This document shows, piece by piece, positions 57,608-64,000 of a stretch of DNA of 64,000 nucleotides. Location: assembly GCF_900114925.1 (NCBI RefSeq), contig NZ_FOUR01000002.1, forward strand, positions 248,001 to 312,000. Direction: 5' to 3'. Source of the DNA: Marinobacter pelagius (lineage in GTDB: Bacteria > Pseudomonadota > Gammaproteobacteria > Pseudomonadales > Oleiphilaceae). The notes under the pieces were generated by a model, which had not been told where the DNA came from, made no database searches, and saw only the letters and a list, made by a program, of their open reading frames with translations. The stretch's first letter is position 1. Each line of letters starts with the position of its first letter. A program made the position numbers and the translations under genes.

Positions 57608-58264
57608 ATGACAAATACCGCCCTGACCGATCACAAGAACACCGAAGGGACCTGCCGTCTGCTTGATCAGCAGATCCAGCACCTGCTCGTGGCAGTGGAG
57701 CACGAACTGCGAAAGTCGCCCCGGGGCACCAGTGAACTGGCGCTGATCCGCGCACTCCAGGTTCCCCCCTGGGAACTGATCGGCGAGGTCAGCTTCCGTG
57801 ACCCGGAAGAACTCTATCCGGTTCATTTTCTGCTGTTCCACGTGCTTTACCGACTCCGGGACCAACTGGCCGAGGCCGGTGAGAGCCTGGAAATCTCGCC
57901 GCTGGAGATCCGGCTGAACCCACAGACCGTCGTTTCCGGCACCGGCCTGCCGGATCAGGAAGACGAGCTGCGCCGCTTCTATCTTGATCTGGACCAGTAC
58001 CGGATGTCCGGAGACCGCATCCGCAGAATGATGGATGACTTCTGGTCAGGGCGCCCGACGCGTTCTCCGGAGCCGTCCGAGCTGCTCCGGGCGGCACAGG
58101 TACTCGGCTTCGACGCTTTGCCCGGCGACTTTGGCACCGTCAAGCACCGATTCCGACGCTGCATTATGGCCGTGCATCCCGATCGCGGGGGCGATACCGC
58201 ATCGGTGCAGGAACTGAACCATGCCTTTTCCATGCTCAAGATCCATTTCCGGCTTTCGGCCTGA
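57608..58264 (+). CDS. DnaJ-related domain protein
   Basis: A 218-residue protein with a C-terminal J-like domain. The HPD motif is intact in [28 protein letters not shown] near 186-213. The N-terminal 150 residues resemble the DNAJ-related conserved gammaproteobacterial family (NARP1-like), with [11 protein letters not shown] and [18 protein letters not shown] DnaK co-chaperone role is possible. The ATG at 57608 leaves 154 bp to ttcA for divergent promoters. Confidence 0.87.
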   Translation: MTNTALTDHKNTEGTCRLLDQQIQHLLVAVEHELRKSPRGTSELALIRALQVPPWELIGEVSFRDPEELYPVHFLLFHVLYRLRDQLAEAGESLEISPLEIRLNPQTVVSGTGLPDQEDELRRFYLDLDQYRMSGDRIRRMMDDFWSGRPTRSPEPSELLRAAQVLGFDALPGDFGTVKHRFRRCIMAVHPDRGGDTASVQELNHAFSMLKIHFRLSA

Positions 58265-58288
58265 CTTACTGCCAGACCAGGGGAACCC

Positions 58289-59314
58289 ATGATGCCAAGA
58301 AAACTTGTTTTTGCCTTTCTCACGTTGGCCACCCTCAGCACAGCTGTCAGGGCAGACCTGGTAGTACTCCAGTATCACCACGTCAGCGATGCCACACCGC
58401 CCTCCACCAGTACTTCCGAATCCCTGTTCGAAGCCCAGCTCGACATGCTAGGGGATCTTGAACTGGAGGTGGTGCCGCTGCTAGAGGGCACACGACAGGC
58501 CCTGGAGGAAGGTGCGACCCGGAATTCGGTCGCCCTGACCTTCGATGATGCCTATGAATCGGTCTATACCTCCGCGGCACCAATGCTGGCGGAACGGGGT
58601 TATCCCTATACGGTTTTCGTCAATACCGACGCCGTCGGCCGCACCGGCTACATGACCTGGGACCAGCTGGAGGAACTGGCAAGTCGCGAGGGTGTGACCC
58701 TCGCCAACCACAGTACCGACCATGGGCATCTTGCCCGGAAGCCCGATGAACCCGAAGATCAGTGGCACCGGCGGATTGAACACAGCCTGGATGGCGCCCA
58801 ACAGGAACTGGAGCAACGTCTGGGGATCGACAACCCGATGTTTGCCTACCCGTACGGGGAATACGATTCCGCTCTGGAAAGTTATATTTCGGACCGGGGC
58901 TGGTATGGCTACAGCCAGCATTCCGGGCCCATTGGCGAGCATTCGGCCCCGACCCGGCTACCCCGGTTTCCCATGGCCAACGCCTACGGCCAGCTCGGTA
59001 GCCTGAAGAACAAGTTGCTCAGCCGTGCTTTTCCCGTCGAGACTGCCGATCTCCCGGATGGCGTCATCTCCAGCAATCCGCCGATGCTCGAGTTTGTTTT
59101 GCCGGAAACGCTGTCCGCCGACCGGCTCACCTGTTTCGCCTCAGGCATGGGAAGGATCGAGATCGAGCCTGTTGGGGATGGAATGGTCAGAGTCCAGGCG
59201 CCGGACGCCTTCAACAGCCGCCGCTTCCGCTACAACTGCACCCATCCTGCCGGCGATGGCCGTTTCTATTGGCTGTCCCAGCCCTGGCTGGACCTGAGCC
59301 AGCCGGAGGATTGA
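58289..59314 (+). CDS. Polysaccharide deacetylase (NodB family)
   Basis: A 341-residue exported enzyme. The signal peptide ends near residue 22 (AVRA). The NodB motifs are present: TFDDAY (metal-binding D) near 81, NHSTDHGHL (two histidines) near 138, and a later FAYPYGEYD. Such PgaB/IcaB-like enzymes deacetylate poly-N-acetylglucosamine or peptidoglycan. The C-terminal 100 residues form an extra beta-rich domain. Without pga neighbours the substrate is uncertain. ATG ATG start. Confidence 0.92.
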   Translation: MMPRKLVFAFLTLATLSTAVRADLVVLQYHHVSDATPPSTSTSESLFEAQLDMLGDLELEVVPLLEGTRQALEEGATRNSVALTFDDAYESVYTSAAPMLAERGYPYTVFVNTDAVGRTGYMTWDQLEELASREGVTLANHSTDHGHLARKPDEPEDQWHRRIEHSLDGAQQELEQRLGIDNPMFAYPYGEYDSALESYISDRGWYGYSQHSGPIGEHSAPTRLPRFPMANAYGQLGSLKNKLLSRAFPVETADLPDGVISSNPPMLEFVLPETLSADRLTCFASGMGRIEIEPVGDGMVRVQAPDAFNSRRFRYNCTHPAGDGRFYWLSQPWLDLSQPED

Positions 59315-59320
59315 GGGACC

Positions 59321-60373
59321 CTAGTCCTCGGCAACAAGTTCGAGTCCAAGTTCGCCGGTAGTGACGTGGGGAATGGATTGCGGGCCCTGCCCGGTTTCCA
59401 GCACCGTCTGGCTATCGCGGTCTTCGGCCCGGGTGAAGATCACCATCCAGCGCTCACCGCGGGCCGGGAAAGCCGGTATCCAGGCCTGCAGATAGGCTCG
59501 GGAATGCCAGCTCTCGGGTTCGAATTCCATCGCCATGTCGGTCACCACCCGGACAGGTCGCAGCTCCTCATCCAGGAACGCCAGTGACGGCACAAACAAT
59601 CCATCACGGGCAAAAGAACGCAGCCTGAAGACAAAATCAGGGTGCTGCCGGGCATCGGGCAAGGCAACAAGGGCGAAGGGGCTGGTTCCGGTGGCGAAAT
59701 CATGGTGCTCCGACGCGTCACCGATATCCACTTCGAATTCGCGGCCACTGATCCAGGACTGGCGTTCCCGCGTGCTGAGGCTCTGACAACAGCTCTTGGC
59801 AAACTGGCTGAAAAAACTGGCTTCCTCGTCCACGCCCAGAATGGCCATGGCATCCGGATCGTAACCCTCCACGGGTGCCTCGGGTACCGGAGCGGCACCG
59901 GGCTGGTGGATGGAGGCGGAGGTGATTTCAACGGGCGGCTGCACCCGCCCTTTCTGGACATCGGTGCGGGTATCCGGCGTGTAGTAGCTCACCCGGATGT
60001 TGCCTTCGGCATCCCGCCAGGTGAAGTATGGCCTCGGCTCGCCGGGCCGGACATAACCATCCCGGGCCAGTTGCTCGGCGTCGGGGTAGTTCTCCAGCGT
60101 GTATTCCTCTTCCGGCTGGAGCGCGGGAGGAGTGGGAGTGGCCGGCTCCTGGCCGGAAGAATCCACGGGCATTGCCGCTGACCCGGCTTCGCTATCCCTG
60201 GCCCCGTCGGATGTTTTTTCCGGAATCGGCGAATAACGCACCCGTCCCTGCTCATCCACCCAGGTAAAGTAACCCTCCCGCTCGCTGGTCGGTGAACCGC
60301 CGAGCTGGCACCCAACCAGCACGGCAGCGAGAGCGACAACCATCGGGATCTGGCGGCAGGCTTTACGGGTCAC
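59321..60373 (-). CDS. Lipoprotein with two DUF4124-like repeats and a MalM-like domain
   Basis: A 350-residue predicted lipoprotein; lipobox LVGC gives the lipidated cysteine at 22. Two short repeats, FTWVDEQGRVRYSPIP near 36 and FTWRDAEGNIRVSYYTP near 117, look like DUF4124 modules. Pro/Ala-rich linkers separate them. Residues about 190-345 resemble the MalM family (KSCCQSLS and FVPSLAFLDEELRPVR). MalM-like proteins occur in outer-membrane operons of unknown role. The start is GTG with AAGGTAA upstream. It is last in the C39-barrel-FadL operon. Placement at the inner or outer membrane is not decided; residue +2 is Q, which favours outer membrane. Confidence 0.85.
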   Translation of the reverse strand: MTRKACRQIPMVVALAAVLVGCQLGGSPTSEREGYFTWVDEQGRVRYSPIPEKTSDGARDSEAGSAAMPVDSSGQEPATPTPPALQPEEEYTLENYPDAEQLARDGYVRPGEPRPYFTWRDAEGNIRVSYYTPDTRTDVQKGRVQPPVEITSASIHQPGAAPVPEAPVEGYDPDAMAILGVDEEASFFSQFAKSCCQSLSTRERQSWISGREFEVDIGDASEHHDFATGTSPFALVALPDARQHPDFVFRLRSFARDGLFVPSLAFLDEELRPVRVVTDMAMEFEPESWHSRAYLQAWIPAFPARGERWMVIFTRAEDRDSQTVLETGQGPQSIPHVTTGELGLELVAED

Positions 60374-60403
60374 GGAGGTTACCTTTCGATGTCCGCACAG
60401 CGG

Positions 60404-62029
60404 TCAGAATTTCGTCCGGAAACTGAGACCGGCCATCACAACCCGCAGCGAGGTCTTGATGTCCAGGCCGGCGTATGGGTTGTAGATAATATTGGTTATG
60501 TTATCGCAGTTGACGTTACAGCTGGTATCCGCGGGGATGGTTTCGATGGAGTGCAGGTAACTGAGGTTCATGTCGATCTCCGTGTCCTTGTCCCACTGGT
60601 AGCCCATACCCACGCTGTACAGATTGGCACCGCCGAACGGCGCCATGACCTGGCGCTGGTCGTCGGGAATCACCGAATCCCGGATCTCCACGCCGGCGCG
60701 CAGGTCCAGCCGCGATGACACGTGCAGCTCGGCCCCGAAGGCCCAGTTCCACTGGCTCTTGAAGCCCAGGGGCAGACGCAGGGTATTCGGTGTCGCGTTG
60801 TCCGGCGAGAGAATCCGGGCCGCATTGAGGAATTCAAGATTACGATCGAACCGGAACACAAAGGCGTCCCACTGGGCGTAATCGGTCCAGCCGATGTCGG
60901 CATTGAGGGTCAGTTTCGGGTGGACATCAACGCTGATGCCGGTCTGGAAGTGCTGGGGATAGACCAGGTCCATGCTGACATTACCGGCTTCCCGGGGCGC
61001 CCCGGAAGGCAGGCTGAGAATCGCCGAGGTGATCGCCCCGAGCACCGAGCCGTTGACGCTCTGCCAGAACCCTGACCAGTCGTCGGTATACTCGATCTCG
61101 AAGGTGCCCTTCATGTTCATGTCGGCTTCGGAGGTGTAACTCGCCCCCCACCGAAACCAGTCCGTAGGCTCCCACATAACCCCCAGGGCATAGGTGGGCG
61201 ACAGGGTTTCCTGGACATTGATATTCAGGGCGCCAATGTCATCCCACGGGCCGACATTACCGCCACACAGGGCCAGCCAGGGCTGGAGGGGCTCGTCCCC
61301 GCTCTCGCAGTTGAAGGCGTCCTGAAGGATTTCGGCAACCCCGAGCAGCATGTTCGGCGCGCGCATGTACTGGTCAGCGGCGATGCCCATGTGGGACAGG
61401 TGAATCCCGGCGCCTACCGCCCATTCGTCATTGATCTCGTAGCCGACCGTCGGCGACAGATAGGTGGTCCGCTGTAGGGCCGTGGCCTGGGGTTGATAGC
61501 GGCCGGGATCGTCCTTGTCGCGATAGAAACCGGCGGCCAGGGGCAGGTAGAAAGCGTTGGCAAAGGTCAGCTTCGACCCCGGCGGGTTGACACTGATCCC
61601 GGCCGAGGGCGCAACCGCCGGCCCGGGAGGTGCCCTGAGAATCCCGTAACCGGGCAGGTACAGGGCAACGTTGTTGGTGTGGCTGTGGGTGTTGGCGACC
61701 GGATCACGCTGCTTGCCGGTCAACGGGTCGGTTTCCAGGCCATCGATACCGAAGATCTCATAGCCTTCCGGGGCCGTGAAATCCGCATCGATGTCCAGAT
61801 AGACGCTCATCAGGTTCACTTCGAGCTGACGACCGTCCAGCCTGGTAAGACCCGCCGGATTGTAGTGGATGGCCATCACCCCCGGTGGATCGGCCGTGAC
61901 CGCATTGCCCAGCGCCAGGGCCTTGGGATGAATGGTCAGGTTCTGAGCCAGCTGGGCCTGGGCACCAAACGAGACGGTCGTGGCGATCAGAGCCCCGAGA
62001 ATCTGCCGTTTGTGGCTGTTATGTCCCAT
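60404..62029 (-). CDS. FadL/OmpP1-family outer-membrane barrel
   Basis: A 541-residue outer-membrane protein. A signal peptide covers 1-26 (MGHNSHKRQILGALIATTVSF, cleavage near AQA). The mature start AQNLTIHPKALALGNAVTADP with GVMAIHYNPAGL is the FadL N-terminal hatch. The remaining sequence alternates polar and apolar residues for a 14-strand barrel and ends in a terminal phenylalanine (FRTKF). It is about 100 residues longer than classical FadL, with inserted loops that include the PSAGISVNPPG and CESGD segments. The ATG at 62029 has GGAAGGAA upstream, so I prefer it to 62071. A pilus/Fil-type system role is suggested by its neighbours rather than fatty acid uptake. Confidence 0.9.
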   Translation of the reverse strand: MGHNSHKRQILGALIATTVSFGAQAQLAQNLTIHPKALALGNAVTADPPGVMAIHYNPAGLTRLDGRQLEVNLMSVYLDIDADFTAPEGYEIFGIDGLETDPLTGKQRDPVANTHSHTNNVALYLPGYGILRAPPGPAVAPSAGISVNPPGSKLTFANAFYLPLAAGFYRDKDDPGRYQPQATALQRTTYLSPTVGYEINDEWAVGAGIHLSHMGIAADQYMRAPNMLLGVAEILQDAFNCESGDEPLQPWLALCGGNVGPWDDIGALNINVQETLSPTYALGVMWEPTDWFRWGASYTSEADMNMKGTFEIEYTDDWSGFWQSVNGSVLGAITSAILSLPSGAPREAGNVSMDLVYPQHFQTGISVDVHPKLTLNADIGWTDYAQWDAFVFRFDRNLEFLNAARILSPDNATPNTLRLPLGFKSQWNWAFGAELHVSSRLDLRAGVEIRDSVIPDDQRQVMAPFGGANLYSVGMGYQWDKDTEIDMNLSYLHSIETIPADTSCNVNCDNITNIIYNPYAGLDIKTSLRVVMAGLSFRTKF

Positions 62030-62067
62030 GAATTCCTTCCCTTCCCGTGATTCGTGGACCGCAACGC

Positions 62068-63078
62068 TCACTCTTTGAGGCCAGAGAAGTTGATGGGCAG
62101 GGATACCCCGAGAGAGAAGTCCGGCGCATCCTCGGTCAGGCCGATGCCCAGGCTGGTGTTCACGATGGTGGTATCACTGACCCGGGTACCAAGCGACATG
62201 CTCAGGAAACCGGTCATCTGGTCCTGGGCCACGGCCTGCTCGCCGTTGGAAAAGGTCAGGATGGTTTCGTCGCTGTAACTCAGCTGGGTAGAGATGCTCA
62301 GGGATATGTCATAGGAAAGCGAATAGGCAAAGCCCGCCGAACCGGACAGACCGAATCCGGGCTCGACCTCAACCAGCAAACGGGCGCCCCGGACCTGGTT
62401 CAGGTCCTCGGCGGGCAGGTTGTAGGTGGCACTGACGGAACCGAAAACCACAACCGGATCCAGCACCTTGGAGAGACTGACACCGCCGCCTGCAGAGTAG
62501 TAACCGCTGCCCGTGGACAGCTGTTCCTTGATGTCGATTTCGTAGGGGCTGACACCGGTCTTGGTGGTCAGCGTGCCGAAAAAGGTGGTGGACATCTTGC
62601 CGGGCACATAGGCAAACGGCTGCCAGCGGCCGGTGAAGGAAACGTCGCCGAAATCGTAGATGCTGAGCTCATCCTCGGTATCGTACTTGACCACCAGGGG
62701 AATACGGGTGCCGACGGTCAGGTTATCCAGCAGACCATAATCGTAGGAAAAGGCATTGGTGAAGTTGTGGGTGGCTGATGGCACCACATCCAGGTTGCGC
62801 ACCGAACCATTGGTGATGGCCAGATCCAGACGCTGATCCGCCGTATAGGAATAATCGAACGAGTAGTTCAGCGAGTGGGTGCCCTTTTTCTGCAGAGAGT
62901 AGTTCTTCTCGGCAGCCTGAAACACTTCTTCCAGCTGTTTGGAGGCATCTTCGTCGCCCTCCTGCCTGGCCAGCGCTTCCCGCGCCTGGTCCACGCTTCC
63001 CTCCTGTGCCAGCACTGTGCCTGGAAACAGCGCTGTGGCGGAAACAAGGATAAAACCTCGCACAAACCAACGATTCAT
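62068..63078 (-). CDS. Outer-membrane beta-barrel, MetA/FapF-like
   Basis: A 336-residue outer-membrane protein. Signal peptide 1-25 (ALFPGTVLAQ). Residues about 28-64 (DQAREALARQEGDEDASKQL, then EVFQAAEKNYSLQ) form a predicted helical, coiled-coil-prone plug. The rest, from about 68, is 12-14 amphipathic strands (SLNYSFDYSYTADQRLDLAI ... NTSLGIGL ... LPINFSGLKE). The general type is the Phenol_MetA_deg barrel, which includes FapF of the Fap amyloid system, also with a helical N-terminus. It follows the C39 gene by 56 bases. Transport substrate is unknown. Confidence 0.85.
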   Translation of the reverse strand: MNRWFVRGFILVSATALFPGTVLAQEGSVDQAREALARQEGDEDASKQLEEVFQAAEKNYSLQKKGTHSLNYSFDYSYTADQRLDLAITNGSVRNLDVVPSATHNFTNAFSYDYGLLDNLTVGTRIPLVVKYDTEDELSIYDFGDVSFTGRWQPFAYVPGKMSTTFFGTLTTKTGVSPYEIDIKEQLSTGSGYYSAGGGVSLSKVLDPVVVFGSVSATYNLPAEDLNQVRGARLLVEVEPGFGLSGSAGFAYSLSYDISLSISTQLSYSDETILTFSNGEQAVAQDQMTGFLSMSLGTRVSDTTIVNTSLGIGLTEDAPDFSLGVSLPINFSGLKE

Positions 63079-63134
63079 CCTGACTCCCTTATTTTATTTG
63101 TAGTGATTCTGTGCCGGGTCTTGCGCCCGGAGAA

Positions 63135-63935
63135 TTAGTTACGGCGGTAATGCAATTGTTTTCGGGTGTTTTCGACACTACCGTCCGGATTGTTTTTCTG
63201 GCGTTCGAGCAAGTTGTTGATGCGTCTCTCCGTGGCCTCGTGGAACACCGGAATCCTTTCCAGGGCCAGCAGGGTCATTGTCTGGTCATCTACAAAGCGC
63301 AGGTCTTCCTCTTTCAGCTCGAGGTTATCGAGGGGTTTGTCGCTGCCGGGAAAGACAATGAACAGCACGTTGTCATCCCACTTTTCCTCGAACTGGGCGA
63401 GGGTGAAAGAGATATTGCCCACGGAGGGATCCGCCAGGTAGACCCGGCCATCCCGGATGGTGCGCAGCACTACGAAGTGCTTGAAGCCGGCGTGATGAAT
63501 GGGAACGATCGCCGGATGATCCAGATCGATGAGGTCCTCGATGGTCGCCCGGAAGCCGCCGGAGGGATAACCCAGCGCCGTCACCAGCCGTTTCATGTCC
63601 AGCATGGAGAAGGCGCGGCGCTGAACGATCCGTTCGCTTTCTCCGTAATGCAGCAGCCCCTCCATCACCTGGCGTTCCGACAGGGTGCGGCCAAGGTAGA
63701 AATTGAGCACGGTGGTCAGGGCCGCACTGCCGCAGCTGTAGTCGTAGGCCTGCCGGACGATGTTGCGGTACTTCTGCTCGACCAGGGGCTCCACCCGGAA
63801 ATCCGAGCGCAGCTTCACCGGACTTGCATCCACGTCCTGCTCGATCACAATGGAGCCTTTCTCGAACGGCTCGACCAAGGTTGCTTCCTGCACCATGGTG
63901 AATGTAAGAATGGATCCGGCGAGCACCAGCAGCAT
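63135..63935 (-). CDS. Exported stand-alone C39 cysteine peptidase
   Basis: A 266-residue predicted periplasmic peptidase. The N-terminal hydrophobic segment (1-16) is a signal or anchor. The C39 fold shows the oxyanion glutamine Q62, nucleophile C68 in YDYSCGSAALTTVL, histidine H153 in FKHFVVL and aspartate D169 in YLADPS. All four catalytic residues are present. Unlike bacteriocin exporters there is no ABC domain. The architecture matches FapD and the FilB-type peptidases of pilus-like loci. It is first in the operon visible here, and its substrate may be a barrel or the cut-off upstream gene. Confidence 0.92.
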   Translation of the reverse strand: MLLVLAGSILTFTMVQEATLVEPFEKGSIVIEQDVDASPVKLRSDFRVEPLVEQKYRNIVRQAYDYSCGSAALTTVLNFYLGRTLSERQVMEGLLHYGESERIVQRRAFSMLDMKRLVTALGYPSGGFRATIEDLIDLDHPAIVPIHHAGFKHFVVLRTIRDGRVYLADPSVGNISFTLAQFEEKWDDNVLFIVFPGSDKPLDNLELKEEDLRFVDDQTMTLLALERIPVFHEATERRINNLLERQKNNPDGSVENTRKQLHYRRN

Positions 63936-63980
63936 GTCAGATGAAGTCCCTGTTTTTTATGACCCGCAGCATTCATCGGG

Positions 63981-64000
63981 TTACATGTTGTTACGGTAAG
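63981..64000 (-). CDS. Possible 3' end of an upstream gene cut by the window
   Basis: Read on the minus strand from 63998, the frame gives Tyr-Arg-Asn-Asn-Met and then TAA at 63981-63983, 45 bases before the C39 start. It could be the C-terminus of the upstream operon member. Six codons cannot prove a gene, so confidence is low. Confidence 0.2.

Noticed and set aside
63114..63130. Terminator between the C39 gene and the barrel gene
   Set aside because: CCGGG / CCCGG forms only a 5-bp stem and lacks a T run on the minus strand, so read-through is expected.

Overview
The window is a contiguous, gene-dense, GC-rich chromosomal stretch of a marine gammaproteobacterium, most probably a Marinobacter or a close relative. 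This is inferred from gene content, from gene order shared with Pseudomonas, and from start-codon and codon style; I could run no database search. I see about 62 protein-coding genes. I found no tRNA, rRNA, CRISPR array, insertion sequence, integrase or prophage gene. Nearly everything is core housekeeping. The accessory-looking part is the right end.

Layout. (1) 90-3063: an Lrp-type and a TetR-type regulator, then proS. (2) 3085-11985, minus strand: a cell-envelope run made of murB, a low-molecular-weight phosphatase, kdsB, a Trm112-like protein, lpxK, msbA, exbD, exbB and comEC. Beyond it lie a DUF2062 membrane protein and lolD with a single Lol permease. The order resembles the murB-to-lol region of Pseudomonas aeruginosa. 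(3) 14802-18105: a small exported protein, the agmatine-to-putrescine pair aguA-aguB, and a lone MoxR ATPase. (4) 18157-24269: trxB-aat-bpt-infA, then clpA and clpS on the other strand, then cspD. This holds a nearly complete bacterial N-degron pathway: two aminoacyl-protein transferases, the ClpS adaptor and the ClpA unfoldase. (5) 24497-31034: an rluE-like gene, a Nudix gene, mnmA, hflD, purB, roxA and a GNAT protein with an extra C-terminal domain. (6) 31023-38034: a LysR regulator, a hybrid sensor kinase whose neighbours resemble those of Pseudomonas sagS, gpx, an alaA-like aminotransferase, a conserved unknown and htpX behind a heat-shock-type promoter. (7) 38206-47629: pdxB, rhlB, epmC, dsbD, a TusA-like gene, an ABM-domain protein, rlmM, a 7TM diguanylate cyclase and an alpha/beta hydrolase.

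(8) 47850-56513 is a full cbb3 cytochrome oxidase locus (ccoNOQP, ccoGHIS and a SafE/TauE-like protein). An FNR/ANR-type box sits exactly where a class II anaerobic promoter needs it, and a terminator separates the structural genes from the assembly genes. ttcA, a DnaJ-related gene and a polysaccharide deacetylase follow.

(9) 59321-64000, minus strand, is the most unusual part. A stand-alone C39 cysteine peptidase, a small beta-barrel with an N-terminal helical plug-like segment, a FadL-family barrel and a lipoprotein with two DUF4124-like repeats and a MalM-like domain form one operon. The combination recalls the Acinetobacter Fil 'putative pilus' loci and the peptidase-plus-barrel core of Pseudomonas Fap amyloid secretion. 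The gene upstream, perhaps the secreted substrate, is cut off by the window edge. This is the best candidate for an under-described system.
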